Positions 17,435 to 27,444 of a stretch of 64,000 nt of DNA are shown in pieces. Source of the stretch: Microbulbifer okhotskensis (GTDB lineage: Bacteria > Pseudomonadota > Gammaproteobacteria > Pseudomonadales > Cellvibrionaceae); the NCBI RefSeq assembly GCF_023895975.1, contig NZ_JALBWM010000013.1, positions 1 to 64,000 of the forward strand, written 5' to 3'. Every line of letters starts with the position of its first letter. Within the stretch, counting starts at the first letter, position 1. Position numbers and translations under genes: made by a program. The notes under the pieces were generated by a model, which saw nothing but the letters and a program-made list of their open reading frames with translations, had not been told where the DNA came from and made no database searches.

Positions 17435-18247
17435 TTACTCTTTTTCGTCTTTCCACTGAACCGCTATAGCATTGCTGTAGCGCGCATCGACGCTGGCTAC
17501 TTTTTGTAAGTGTGGCGCCAACACACCGCGACTTAAAAACAGGAAGCGGTGAACCCGCTCCAACAAAGCATCATGACCAAGTTTTAATTCAACTCCCGAC
17601 ATCAATTCCAGATGCCAGCCACCCAGGTCATCAAATGACAATCGCTTTACTTCCATATCGCGCGTGGTAAGCAACCCCGCGAGGGCTCGGTATTGCGACA
17701 TAATACGCTCTACCAGTTCTTCATCTCCGGCAAGCTCAGGCAAAGCCTGAACTTTCATATGTGCTGGCCTTGGCAATAACTTACCGCTCGCCACCAATAA
17801 TTTATCTTGCTCCCAAACCGCAAGGGGCTGTGCCTCACTGATATCGACCTCGACACCCTTCGGCCAACGTCTATTTACCGCGGCGGCTGTAATCCAGGGG
17901 TTGGCAAGCAGTGTCCGTTGCATCGCCTGGATATCGGCAGAGAAAAAGCCGGCTTTCAAATACGGAAGTAACGCTTCTCGCAACTCCTCTTCAGTCACGG
18001 CATTGAAAGCACCGCGAACTTTTACTTGCTCCAAGGCATCGACTTGACTCAGCTCGACCGAGAGGGCCCACTTCCACAGCCAGCTGCCACCATAAAGTAC
18101 GACAAAAAAGCCCGCGCATATCGCCAACAAAAAAAAACAGCGGCCCCAGTTCAAGCGAAGCTTGTCGTGAGTTGTAGACCCCAGGGGGCTCGCGCCGCGA
18201 ATAGCCTTACCTTTCTTTTTGGAAGATTTCGCCCCAGCTCCCTTCAC
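17435..18247 (-). CDS. ftsQ: Cell division protein FtsQ
   Basis: FtsQ is the bitopic scaffold of the FtsQLB divisome complex. From the GTG at 18247 the protein has 270 residues: a basic Lys-rich cytoplasmic tail, one membrane helix (CFFLLAICAGFFVVLYGGSWLW), a POTRA domain (VKVRGAFNAVTEEELREALLPYL) and the FtsQ beta domain ending in VQWKDEKE. A second GTG at 18265, overlapping the murC stop, is the alternative start. ATG starts further upstream lie deep inside murC. The gene follows murC directly: ddlB, which often lies between them, is absent. The start is moderately sure, the identity very sure. Confidence 0.92.
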   Translation of the reverse strand: MKGAGAKSSKKKGKAIRGASPLGSTTHDKLRLNWGRCFFLLAICAGFFVVLYGGSWLWKWALSVELSQVDALEQVKVRGAFNAVTEEELREALLPYLKAGFFSADIQAMQRTLLANPWITAAAVNRRWPKGVEVDISEAQPLAVWEQDKLLVASGKLLPRPAHMKVQALPELAGDEELVERIMSQYRALAGLLTTRDMEVKRLSFDDLGGWHLELMSGVELKLGHDALLERVHRFLFLSRGVLAPHLQKVASVDARYSNAIAVQWKDEKE

Positions 18248-18254
18248 TGCGTAT

Positions 18255-19718
18255 TCAGTCCCCACTACTCCGCTCGCCCAAGCGCCAATCAGCCAGTTTT
18301 TGCGAGAGCGCGCCAACATTACCCGCACCTTGAGTGAGAACAATATCCCCAGGCTCCAATAAATCGGCCAGCACCGGCGGCACTTGGTCAATGGCTTCCA
18401 TGAAAATCGGGTCCACCTGACCGCGGTTGCGCAAACTCCGCGCAAGAGTTCTGCCATCAGCACCGGCTATAGGAGCCTCACCTGCGCTGTACACGTCAAG
18501 TAATATTAACTTGTCCACCTCTGACAGCACCTGAACAAAATCTTCAAACAAGTCCCTTGTGCGGGTATAGCGGTGAGGTTGGTAAATCATGACCAATCGA
18601 CGGTCCGGCCAGCCATCCCGCACCGTTCTCACAGTGGCGGCCACTTCCCTAGGGTGGTGGCCGTAATCATCCACCAACATGACTTTGTCCGCATTGGCTT
18701 TATCACTCACGGCGAACTCACCATAAATCTGAAAGCGTCGTCCAACCCCCTGGAAGCCTTTCAGACCGTTGCGAATTGCCTCATCACTAATCCCTTCATC
18801 GGTAGATACCGCGATTGCCGCCGTTGCATTGAGCACATTGTGTATGCCAGGGGTATTTACAGAAACTTGCAACTGGTCGCCTTTAGGACGCTGCACGGTA
18901 AAGTGGCTGCGTAGAGGCTCCTGCTTTACTTCGACGATGCGGTAATCATTACCCTCATCAAACCCATAAGTAAGCACCGGGCGGGAAAACTTGGGAATAA
19001 CTTCTTGGACATTTACATCGTCACCACAAACCACCGCTAATCCATAAAACGGCAGGTTGTGAACAAAATCAATAAAGATCTGCTTTACCTTTTCGAAGTC
19101 ACCTCCATAGGTTTCCATATGATCCGCATCAATATTGGTGATCACAGTAACCATGGGCTGCAAGTGGATAAAAGAAGCATCACTCTCATCAGCCTCTGCA
19201 ACTAGGTAGCGACTTTCTCCCAGCGCGGCATTTGCACCAGCAGCATTTACCAATCCACCAATAACAAAGGTAGGATCCTTTTTATCCGCAGCAAAAATAG
19301 AGGCGATCAAACTAGTGGTGGTCGTTTTACCATGAGTTCCCGCCACAGCAATACCATAGCGGTAGCGCATCAACTCACCGAGCATTTCCGCACGGCGCAC
19401 AATCGGTATTCTCTTTTCACCAGCTTCAACCAATTCCGGGTTGTCACTACTCACTGCCGAGGAATTGACCACAACATCAACGCCGCGAACATTGTCCTCG
19501 CTGTGACCTATATGAACTTTTATGCCCAACTTTCGCAGCCTTTCGGTTGCCGCAGACTCTCGTAGATCGGAGCCAGAAACTTCGTAGCCCTGATTCTGTA
19601 ATACTTCTGCAATACCGCTCATACCGGCACCGCCGATCCCGATAAAGTGGATCCGACGTATACGACGCATGGCCGGTACCGTATAATTTTTATCTTCGTT
19701 CGTCTGCACTGAAGACAT
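18255..19718 (-). CDS. murC: UDP-N-acetylmuramate--L-alanine ligase
   Basis: MurC adds L-Ala to UDP-MurNAc, the first amino acid of the murein stem. The ATG at 19718 has AAGG 8 nt upstream and gives 487 residues; an in-frame ATG at 19733 is a weaker option. The N-terminal Rossmann motif is [17 protein letters not shown], the ATP loop GTHGKTTTT is near residue 127, and later family stretches include [13 protein letters not shown] and YQPHRYTRT. It starts 29 bp after murG ends and is followed immediately by ftsQ. Confidence 0.97.
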   Translation of the reverse strand: MSSVQTNEDKNYTVPAMRRIRRIHFIGIGGAGMSGIAEVLQNQGYEVSGSDLRESAATERLRKLGIKVHIGHSEDNVRGVDVVVNSSAVSSDNPELVEAGEKRIPIVRRAEMLGELMRYRYGIAVAGTHGKTTTTSLIASIFAADKKDPTFVIGGLVNAAGANAALGESRYLVAEADESDASFIHLQPMVTVITNIDADHMETYGGDFEKVKQIFIDFVHNLPFYGLAVVCGDDVNVQEVIPKFSRPVLTYGFDEGNDYRIVEVKQEPLRSHFTVQRPKGDQLQVSVNTPGIHNVLNATAAIAVSTDEGISDEAIRNGLKGFQGVGRRFQIYGEFAVSDKANADKVMLVDDYGHHPREVAATVRTVRDGWPDRRLVMIYQPHRYTRTRDLFEDFVQVLSEVDKLILLDVYSAGEAPIAGADGRTLARSLRNRGQVDPIFMEAIDQVPPVLADLLEPGDIVLTQGAGNVGALSQKLADWRLGERSSGD

Positions 19719-19747
19719 TTCTTTAACCTTCATCCACTTATTTTCGA

Positions 19748-20845
19748 TTACCTGGCCAGGGCCAACTCTTCGCCGCAAGCACTGATTACTTGCTCAGTCG
19801 CATCAATCTTAGCGACCTGTCGCGCTGCATTCGCCATTATTAATAGCTTCTTTCGATCCGAGAGCAAGCTCTGCAACAACTCAGACAACTTCTTTTCATC
19901 CATTGCACTTTGTTGCATAACAATGGCTCCGCCAGCTTTTTGCAACCACTCGCCATTACGCGTTTGGTGATCGTCAATGGCATAGGGGTATGGCACCATC
20001 ACTGCACCGATCCCGGCCGCCGCTATTTCAGAAACAGTCAAAGCCCCTGAGCGGCAGATTATCAAATCAGCTGAACTGTAAGCCTCTGCCATATTGGCTA
20101 TAAAAGGCACCACCTCAGCTTTCACCCCCGCCTTTTGATAGGCTTCATCAGCAATCTGCAGATGGCGTTCACCCGCCTGATGCACAACCGTTGGACGCAG
20201 AGCCGGCTCCAGCAAAGCAATCGCCTTGGGGACCAGTTCATTAATTGCTACCGCACCGAGGCTGCCCCCTAGCACCAAAAGTCTCAGGGATGCCTCGCTG
20301 CCAATACGAGCTTCTGGTTCCGGCAACTCAACAATTTCCCGACGCACCGGATTACCCACCTGCCTAGCCCCCGGCAAGCTACAGGGAAAGGCTTCGAGTA
20401 CTCGGTTGGATATGCGCGCGAGCAAGCGATTCGTTGTACCCGCAACGGCATTCTGCTCGTGAATAATCAGTGGTACTCCACCCAGGCGTGCAGCAACACC
20501 GCCGGGACCCGTCGCAAAGCCACCAAAACCAAGTACAGCGTCAGGCTTTACTTTTTTGACCACCACTCGGGCCTGCGCAATCGCCCTTATAATTTGCAGA
20601 GGAGCTTTTAGCAACGCCAGCTTACCCTTTCCGCGAATACCTTCGACCTTGATACAGTGCAGAGGAATATTTGCTGAAGGCACCAAGCGAGACTCAATTC
20701 CGCGCTGAGTTCCCAGCCACTCAACTGTTGCTCCCTGCTCTTGTAACGCCTTAGCTACCGCCAACGCAGGGAATACATGTCCACCGGTTCCTCCGGCCAT
20801 CAGTAGGAATTTCTTATCGGAAAAACGCTTGTTTACTTCAGACAT
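19748..20845 (-). CDS. murG: Lipid II synthase MurG (GT28 glycosyltransferase)
   Basis: MurG transfers GlcNAc to lipid I on the cytoplasmic face of the inner membrane. It is 365 residues, with the N-terminal glycine loop [18 protein letters not shown] second loop is [13 protein letters not shown], and the donor-site region is [16 protein letters not shown] with [13 protein letters not shown]. The ATG at 20845 overlaps the ftsW stop as TGATG, so translation is probably coupled. Confidence 0.97.
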   Translation of the reverse strand: MSEVNKRFSDKKFLLMAGGTGGHVFPALAVAKALQEQGATVEWLGTQRGIESRLVPSANIPLHCIKVEGIRGKGKLALLKAPLQIIRAIAQARVVVKKVKPDAVLGFGGFATGPGGVAARLGGVPLIIHEQNAVAGTTNRLLARISNRVLEAFPCSLPGARQVGNPVRREIVELPEPEARIGSEASLRLLVLGGSLGAVAINELVPKAIALLEPALRPTVVHQAGERHLQIADEAYQKAGVKAEVVPFIANMAEAYSSADLIICRSGALTVSEIAAAGIGAVMVPYPYAIDDHQTRNGEWLQKAGGAIVMQQSAMDEKKLSELLQSLLSDRKKLLIMANAARQVAKIDATEQVISACGEELALAR

Positions 20846-22068
20846 CAAACCGCCTCTCCGTGATTGATTCCACTGACGGACTTGTGCTGATGAAATATTG
20901 GTAACTGACGTAAAAGCTCAAGTCCCCCACTACGACCATCAGGCTGTGGTCTTAATTCAGCCCGGATACGCACCGCCAGTCCGAGTAATGCACAACAAAC
21001 AATCAGACTACTACCGCCCGAGCTGACAAAAGGCAGAGTCAATCCTTTAGTTGGCAACAAGCCAGAAGCAACACCCATATTTACAAAGGCCTGCCCGGCC
21101 AGTAGTACCGCCATACCAAAAGCCAGAAGTGCAGCAAAAAATTTTTCCTGTACAAGAGACTCTCTCACCAAACGGAGCAATGAGCAGGTGAGAACAACAA
21201 AAAGCCCCACCAACACCACTCCTCCGAGCATGCCCCACTCTTCAGCCAGGATGGCAAAAATAAAATCTGTGTGAGCTTCAGGCAGGTAAAATAATTTCTG
21301 CACACTATTACCCAGACCAACACCAAACCACTCACCTCGCCCAAATGCGATTAATGACTGTGTGAGCTGATAACCACTGGCAAACTGGTCTCCCCAGGGG
21401 TCCAGAAATGTCAATAGTCGTTGCAATCGGTAGGGGCTCATCAGCGCCATCAACGCCAAACCACTGGCTGCGGCAGCCACCAATAAAAAGGTATGGGGAA
21501 GGCGCGCTCCCGCTAAAAAAACCATTGCCAACACTGTGCCAGACAATACGACGACTGAACCAAAATCCGGCTGCAGGAGTAAAAGCAAAGCGACAGTAGC
21601 GAGAATAACCACTGGCACCATAAAGCTGCTCCAGTGGCGCAGCTGTTTATTTCGGCGGGTTAAGAAGCTGGCAAAAAACACCAACAAACAAAACTTGGCT
21701 ACCTCGGCGGGCTGTACAGTAATCCCTGCGAACACCAACCAGCGCCGACTCCCGTTAACTTCTCGACCGATTCCCGGCACAAGCACCGCCAGCAATAGCA
21801 GGCAGGAGAACAACAACAATGGCCAGGAAAGTCGCGACCAGATCGCCAGCGGAATCTGGCTGACTAGCAGTGCTGCAAACCCGCCGACCGCCAGAAAAAC
21901 CAGATGACGCTTAAGGAAGTACCAGGGATCACCATAGATATCGCTAGCAAAGGCAATTGAGGCCGACGCCACCATAACGACGCCGAGACTGACCAGAATC
22001 AAGACACTCAATACCAAAAGCCCATCGAGCCATTCACCTCTGCGCACTTTTGCAGCCGGAGTACTCAC
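20845..22068 (-). CDS. ftsW: SEDS glycosyltransferase FtsW
   Basis: FtsW polymerises lipid II into septal glycan together with FtsI. The GTG at 22068 overlaps the murD stop (GTGA) and gives 407 residues with about ten membrane segments. The family motifs include GREVNGSRRWL, QPAEVAKF, LLQPDFGS (with the catalytic Asp region), YQLTQSLIAFGRGEWFGVGLGNS and LPEAHTDFIFAILAEEWG. Near the C-terminus is LPFVSSGGSSL. The frame extends 15 codons upstream inside murD, but the overlapping GTG is the natural start. Confidence 0.96.
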   Translation of the reverse strand: MSTPAAKVRRGEWLDGLLVLSVLILVSLGVVMVASASIAFASDIYGDPWYFLKRHLVFLAVGGFAALLVSQIPLAIWSRLSWPLLLFSCLLLLAVLVPGIGREVNGSRRWLVFAGITVQPAEVAKFCLLVFFASFLTRRNKQLRHWSSFMVPVVILATVALLLLLQPDFGSVVVLSGTVLAMVFLAGARLPHTFLLVAAAASGLALMALMSPYRLQRLLTFLDPWGDQFASGYQLTQSLIAFGRGEWFGVGLGNSVQKLFYLPEAHTDFIFAILAEEWGMLGGVVLVGLFVVLTCSLLRLVRESLVQEKFFAALLAFGMAVLLAGQAFVNMGVASGLLPTKGLTLPFVSSGGSSLIVCCALLGLAVRIRAELRPQPDGRSGGLELLRQLPIFHQHKSVSGINHGEAV

Positions 22069-23447
22069 TCTGCACCTCCACCCACATCGCTGAGCCCTTT
22101 CACCGCCCTGCAAAAATCATCGCCGCGAGCTTCAAAGTTGCGATACATGTCAAAGCTTGCACACGCTGGCGACAACAGTACATAGTCACCACTTTTCGCC
22201 AGGGATCTGGCCTCAACAACCGCCTCTTGCATCGAATTGGCTCTTCGAATCTGACACTGACCATCAAACATCCGGGCAATTTTATCGCCGTCTGTACCGA
22301 TGGAAACTACAGCGCGAAGCGACTTTGAACTTTTTTGTAATGGCTTAAAATCCGCACCTTTCCCATCCCCGCCAGCAATAAGAACGACTTTGTTGCTATC
22401 GGTGGAGAGCCCATCCAATGCCGCCCGGGTAGCACCGACATTGGTACCTTTCGAGTCGTTGACATAAACCACACCTTCCAGATCAGCCACTCGCTCACAG
22501 CGGTGCTTTAACCCTCTGAAGTTACGCAATACCGACAGCATCGCGTCCATCGGCAAATCAAGAACACAACCCATAGCCAGAGCCGCAAGACCATTAGCTA
22601 CATTGTGTTTACCCACCATCGTCAATTCAGTAACGGGCATTAAAGGCTCAGAGCCACGGACCAACCAACTTTGTCCCTCGTGCCTGCGCTGGCCAAACTG
22701 GTTGAGATCCGGTTGATCAAGCCCAAAACTCCACTCGCGCCGTTCCCGAGACAAGGGGCCCTGTGAAAGCGGGTCTGCCCGATTAACCACAAACTGATCC
22801 GCTCCGCGATAAACACGTTGTTTTGCCCGGTGGTATTCCATCATGCTGGGATAGCGGTCCATATGGTCCGCGCTCATATTTAATAAGGTTGCGACCGTAG
22901 GCTCTAACGAATAAGTTGTCTCTAGCTGGAAACTGGAAAGCTCCAAAACGAACAATTGAGGCAGTGGTTTTTCCAGCAGATCTAACACTGGTACGCCGAT
23001 ATTACCGCCGACACGCACACTCACCCCAGCCTCTTCTGCCATCTTGCCAAGTAACGTAGTTACTGTACTTTTGCCGTTGGAACCGGTGATTGCAGCAAGT
23101 TTCGCGGTGGAATTCTCTCGTTTAAGCGCCTGCGCAAACAACTCAATATCCCCAATTACCGGAACGCCATCAGCAATGGCTTGCTGCAGAACAGCTTCTG
23201 CCAATGCGACCCCCGGACTGACAATAATCAGGCTTGCGGCGAGTAAAGTACCTGAGCGCAACGGCCCCGTCTCCACCGCGACTTGCGGGAACTCCCGGCA
23301 AAAAGCTTCAAGTCCTGGTGGCTCGTCGCGACTGTCTGCGACCACTGGAGTGTGACCGTGACGCAGCAGGTAGCGCACCACCGACTTACCGGTAGCGCCA
23401 AGACCAATGACCACTTTTTGCTGGGACGAAGTCGCGATCAGGCTCAT
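22065..23447 (-). CDS. murD: UDP-N-acetylmuramoylalanine--D-glutamate ligase
   Basis: MurD adds D-Glu to UDP-MurNAc-L-Ala. The 460-residue protein has an N-terminal Rossmann loop VIGLGATGKSV, the ATP loop GSNGKST at 122-128 and the carbamylated-lysine region MEYHRAKQRVY. The central motif is KHRCERVADLEGVVYVNDSKGTNVGAT, and the C-terminal LLSPACASFDMYRNFEARGDDF is diagnostic. It lies 6 bp after mraY and overlaps ftsW. Confidence 0.97.
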   Translation of the reverse strand: MSLIATSSQQKVVIGLGATGKSVVRYLLRHGHTPVVADSRDEPPGLEAFCREFPQVAVETGPLRSGTLLAASLIIVSPGVALAEAVLQQAIADGVPVIGDIELFAQALKRENSTAKLAAITGSNGKSTVTTLLGKMAEEAGVSVRVGGNIGVPVLDLLEKPLPQLFVLELSSFQLETTYSLEPTVATLLNMSADHMDRYPSMMEYHRAKQRVYRGADQFVVNRADPLSQGPLSRERREWSFGLDQPDLNQFGQRRHEGQSWLVRGSEPLMPVTELTMVGKHNVANGLAALAMGCVLDLPMDAMLSVLRNFRGLKHRCERVADLEGVVYVNDSKGTNVGATRAALDGLSTDSNKVVLIAGGDGKGADFKPLQKSSKSLRAVVSIGTDGDKIARMFDGQCQIRRANSMQEAVVEARSLAKSGDYVLLSPACASFDMYRNFEARGDDFCRAVKGLSDVGGGAE

Positions 23448-23453
23448 TATCTT

Positions 23454-24539
23454 TTATCGAAGTTTTAGTGTTGCCAGTCCGGCCAATACCAGAATGACGG
23501 TAATAATCCAAAAACGTACTATCACTCGCGGCTCAGGCCATCCTTTTAATTCGAAGTGATGGTGCAGCGGCGCCATCCGGAAGATTCGTTTGCCCGTCAG
23601 CTTGAACGATGCCACCTGCAGGATTACAGAGACGGTTTCCATCACAAACACCCCTCCCATGATAAAAAGGACAATTTCATGACGAGTGATCACCGCAATA
23701 ATTCCCAGTGCCGCGCCCAGAGCCAAAGCGCCCACATCTCCCATAAAAACCTGGGCTGGATATGTGTTGAACCATAAAAATCCAAGCCCGGCACCACCTA
23801 GCGCCGCGCAGAACACAGCCAATTCACCCGCTCCGGCAATCGCAGGAATATGCAGATAGTTGGCAAATTGCACGTGGCCAGAAAGATAGGCAATAACGCC
23901 CAGAGCACCGCCGACCATAACCGTTGGCATAATCGCCAAGCCATCCAGCCCATCGGTCAGATTTACGGCATTACTGGAGCCTACTACCACAAAATAAGTC
24001 AGCAGAATGAAGCTTATCGGCCCCAGATTTATCGCTATATCCTTGAAAAAAGGCACAAAAAACTGGGTCTCAGCGGGGCTTGATGCACTCATATACAAGT
24101 AGATTGCCGCTCCCAGCCCGGCGATGGATTGCCAAAAATATTTCCAGCGGGCAATCAGGCCTCGGGGATTTTTGTACACGACTTTTTTATAGTCATCGAC
24201 GAAACCAACGGCACCAAAAACAAAAGTCACTAGTAATGTCACCCATACATAGCGATTGCTGAGATCGGACCAGAGCAGTGAAGAGGCAAAAATAGCAGCA
24301 AGAATCAAAGTACCTCCCATAGTGGGAGTACCGGATTTACTTAAATGGCTCTGCGGACCGTCGTCGCGAATTGCCTGGCCCACTTGCAGGTGGTTCAGCC
24401 AGTGAATCATTCGAGGCCCCACAAGCAATGATATTCCCAGCGCCGTCAATGCCGCCAAGATTGCCCGCACGGTCAAATAATTAAATACCGAAAAGCCGCT
24501 AACCTGTTGTTGTAATAGTTCTGCCAGCCAAAGCAGCAT
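23454..24539 (-). CDS. mraY: Phospho-N-acetylmuramoyl-pentapeptide transferase MraY
   Basis: MraY makes lipid I by moving phospho-MurNAc-pentapeptide to undecaprenyl phosphate. The 361-residue integral membrane protein has about ten helices. The catalytic aspartates lie in GFVDDYKKV and [10 protein letters not shown], and [12 protein letters not shown] is the third conserved loop. The substrate loop [14 protein letters not shown] with its His cluster is intact. The ATG shares one base with the murF stop. Confidence 0.98.
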   Translation of the reverse strand: MLLWLAELLQQQVSGFSVFNYLTVRAILAALTALGISLLVGPRMIHWLNHLQVGQAIRDDGPQSHLSKSGTPTMGGTLILAAIFASSLLWSDLSNRYVWVTLLVTFVFGAVGFVDDYKKVVYKNPRGLIARWKYFWQSIAGLGAAIYLYMSASSPAETQFFVPFFKDIAINLGPISFILLTYFVVVGSSNAVNLTDGLDGLAIMPTVMVGGALGVIAYLSGHVQFANYLHIPAIAGAGELAVFCAALGGAGLGFLWFNTYPAQVFMGDVGALALGAALGIIAVITRHEIVLFIMGGVFVMETVSVILQVASFKLTGKRIFRMAPLHHHFELKGWPEPRVIVRFWIITVILVLAGLATLKLR

Positions 24540-25918
24540 TACTTCTCTCCTCTGCTATTGCCAAGCAGTGCCTGGGCTACCAATTCCATACGGGCGCTGC
24601 GCGACCCTTTTACCAATACCGTAGTTTCTTTATCCAATTGCTGGGTGATGGCCGCAACCAGCGACTCCCTTGCGCGATAGTTACGCAGCGACTCTTGCCT
24701 CCCCGCAGAAAAAGCAATGCTGGCAGCAGCGCCCAACGGCCCAAACGTAAACAGTGCGTCCAGACCTCGTTCTCGCGCTAAGGCCCCGACACTGCGGTGC
24801 ATTTCCTCGGCATCCGGTCCCAATTCGGCCATATCGCCCAACACCAGGATTTTTTTACCCGAACGCTGTGACAACAGCTCAATTGCGGCACCTACCGAGC
24901 CCGGATTCGCGTTGTAGCTGTCATCAATAACGGTTGCACCGGCAATACCTGGCAGCTGCTGTAATCTACCAGCAACGCCAGTGACCTGATTAAGCCCTTT
25001 AGTGATCTCCGCAGCAGATACCCCCGCAGCAAAAGCACAACCCGCTGCTACCAAAGCATTATGTACGTTGTGCTCACCAAGCAGCTGAAGATTTACCGGA
25101 TGGGCAACACCTTCGACCACCAACTCAAACGAGGCACATCCATTTTCATTTAATACAATATTATCAGCGTGAATACCGCATTCATTTGACAGGCCCACCG
25201 CCAGGGTTTTTACGCCTTCAGGCATATTTTTAAGCCAATAATCTGCGTAATTATCGTCGGCATTGACTACCGCAGTGCCCGCCACATCCAGTCCCGCATA
25301 AATTTGTCCCTTTGCTTTTGCAATGGCATCCACGGAGCCGAAGCCCTCGACATGTGCGGGCATCACATTGTTAACAGCACTGACGTGGGGCTTCCCTATA
25401 TTGCACAAGTAGCTAATATCGTCGGGGCCATTGGCACCCATTTCGAGGATTAACACATTGTGCTGCGCTGATATCCCGAAAAGCGTCATCGGCAAACCAA
25501 ACTGGTTGTTCAGATTCCCCTTTGTTACGCAGGGCTTATGAGTCTGCGAGAATATTGCGGACAACATTTCCTTTATTGTGGTCTTTCCACAGGACCCGGT
25601 GATAGCAACGACCAGCCCATTAAATTGCTCACGACACACAAGCCCAATCTGTCCCAATGCTACCGTCGTATCTTCAACACGCCACTGTGGCAAACTGCAA
25701 CCCCGCACTGCCCGATCAACCACCAAACCCAACACCTGGCCATCGAGTTCGCCTACAAAATCATGTGCATCGAAATTCTCCCCCACCAGAGCGACGAACA
25801 GGGATTGGGGGTCTAGTTTTCGTGTGTTCGTGGAGACTTGTGCAAACTCGACAGAGCCATTAACAAGCTCGCCACCAAAACGTCTCTGCAATTGCTCCAG
25901 AGTCAGAGAGTTAATCAC
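24539..25918 (-). CDS. murF: UDP-MurNAc-tripeptide--D-Ala-D-Ala ligase
   Basis: MurF completes the murein pentapeptide precursor by adding D-Ala-D-Ala. The protein is 459 residues. The ATP loop is GSCGKTT at 108-114, with flanking motifs [32 protein letters not shown] and the C-terminal [13 protein letters not shown]. It overlaps murE by 4 bp and mraY by one base, indicating tight coupling. Its substrate D-Ala-D-Ala needs a Ddl, which is not encoded in this cluster. Confidence 0.97.
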   Translation of the reverse strand: MINSLTLEQLQRRFGGELVNGSVEFAQVSTNTRKLDPQSLFVALVGENFDAHDFVGELDGQVLGLVVDRAVRGCSLPQWRVEDTTVALGQIGLVCREQFNGLVVAITGSCGKTTIKEMLSAIFSQTHKPCVTKGNLNNQFGLPMTLFGISAQHNVLILEMGANGPDDISYLCNIGKPHVSAVNNVMPAHVEGFGSVDAIAKAKGQIYAGLDVAGTAVVNADDNYADYWLKNMPEGVKTLAVGLSNECGIHADNIVLNENGCASFELVVEGVAHPVNLQLLGEHNVHNALVAAGCAFAAGVSAAEITKGLNQVTGVAGRLQQLPGIAGATVIDDSYNANPGSVGAAIELLSQRSGKKILVLGDMAELGPDAEEMHRSVGALARERGLDALFTFGPLGAAASIAFSAGRQESLRNYRARESLVAAITQQLDKETTVLVKGSRSARMELVAQALLGNSRGEK

Positions 25919-27444
25919 TTTATTTCCCCTTCAACGTCACCGGTATGACGTGAATTGCTCTCACGCGCCAGCAATGCAGCGGTGGCTTGCTCGCGGTCAC
26001 AGAAGTGTATTTTTTCACTACCGATAATTTGGTAATTCTCATGCCCTTTGCCGGTAATCAGCACAATATCACCGGCCTGTGCAGCAGATATCGCTTGCGA
26101 AATTGCAGCGGCACGGTCAATTTCTACTTCGATATTACTGGCAGCACCCTCGAGAATATCGTCGATAATTTTTTGGGGTGCTTCACTGCGGGGATTATCG
26201 CTAGTCACTATTGCGCGGTCCGCCATCTCAGAGGCAATTCGGCCCATGGCCGCGCGTTTACCGGTATCACGGTCACCACCACAGCCAAAGACACACCAGA
26301 GGTTACCTCGGCAGTACGGGCGCGCAGCTGATAGTGCTGCTCGAAGGGCATCCGGAGTATGCGCGTAATCCACTAAAATCCCGACGTCATCGGAACTCTC
26401 CACCTGAACACGCTCCATTCGTCCCGGCACTGCTTTGATAGTGGGAAAAGCGGCAAGAATATCCTCAAAGGGCATGCCTTCAGCAGCCACTGCTGCGACG
26501 ACTGCCAATGCATTGTGAATATTGAAATCACCAATTAGGGGCGCCTGCAATTCACCGTTCCCCCAGGGGGAATTGAGCTTTACTGAAAAGCCTTTCTCAT
26601 GTCGGCGCAGATCGGTTACATGTAGATCCCCTGCTTGCAAGCCGTAAGTGATAACGCGGAGTCGGCGCAACTTGCAGCGCTCTGCCAGCTGGGCTCCAAA
26701 GGGGTCATCCAGATTAATAATGCCGCGCTTGAGTTTTGGCAATCCAAATAGTTTTTCTTTGGCAGCGCCATAGGCGGCCATATTGCCGTGATAATCCAAG
26801 TGATCGCGGCTTAAATTGGTAAAAATTGCCGTATCAAAAATAAGCCCGTGCACACGCCCTTGGGACAGGGAGTGGGAGGAAACTTCCATTGCCGCAGCCG
26901 GAACACTATTATCGCGATAATTGGCAAAATCTGCCTGTAAGCTTACCGGATCTGGTGTGGTCAGCCCGGTCTCCTGTAACTCAATCTCACCCTCACGCCA
27001 AATGCCATTACCAATGGTGCCGATTAAGGCAGCACTTCCAAAGTGATGCGCCAGTAATTGGGAGGTCAGGTAGGCACAAGTGGTCTTTCCATTAGTACCC
27101 GTCACTCCAACCAAATGCATATCGCCACTGGGATTTCCGTGAAAGCGTGCAGCGATTTCACCTACACGCTTGGCTAGGCCCGGTACACTCACCACAAGAA
27201 TATTGCCGCGATTTTTGCACTCTAGCTTGTCGCCGTCCGCCAGTACCACTGCAGCACCGGCAGCAATTGCTGCATCGATATATTCGCGGCCATCAACAAT
27301 AGAGCCGCGTAAAGCCATAAATGCATCACCCACTTTTACCTTGCGGCTGTCGAGGGCAATGCCACTCACAGAAATATCGGGAATTCCTGCGTATCCAGGT
27401 ACCAGCTCTTTAATAGAAACCGAATGTTGTTCGCGCTGAGTCAC
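25915..27444 (-). CDS. murE: UDP-MurNAc-L-Ala-D-Glu--meso-DAP ligase
   Basis: MurE adds the third residue of the stem peptide. The 509-residue protein has the ATP loop VTGTNGKTT near 114-122, ALIGTIGNGIW, the SSHSLSQGRV motif, and PGRMERV. The substrate-selecting motif TSDNPRSEAP (DNPR) marks the meso-diaminopimelate type, so the cell wall is predicted to be the Gram-negative A1-gamma type. The ATG overlaps the ftsI stop by 4 bp. Confidence 0.97.
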   Translation of the reverse strand: MTQREQHSVSIKELVPGYAGIPDISVSGIALDSRKVKVGDAFMALRGSIVDGREYIDAAIAAGAAVVLADGDKLECKNRGNILVVSVPGLAKRVGEIAARFHGNPSGDMHLVGVTGTNGKTTCAYLTSQLLAHHFGSAALIGTIGNGIWREGEIELQETGLTTPDPVSLQADFANYRDNSVPAAAMEVSSHSLSQGRVHGLIFDTAIFTNLSRDHLDYHGNMAAYGAAKEKLFGLPKLKRGIINLDDPFGAQLAERCKLRRLRVITYGLQAGDLHVTDLRRHEKGFSVKLNSPWGNGELQAPLIGDFNIHNALAVVAAVAAEGMPFEDILAAFPTIKAVPGRMERVQVESSDDVGILVDYAHTPDALRAALSAARPYCRGNLWCVFGCGGDRDTGKRAAMGRIASEMADRAIVTSDNPRSEAPQKIIDDILEGAASNIEVEIDRAAAISQAISAAQAGDIVLITGKGHENYQIIGSEKIHFCDREQATAALLARESNSRHTGDVEGEIK

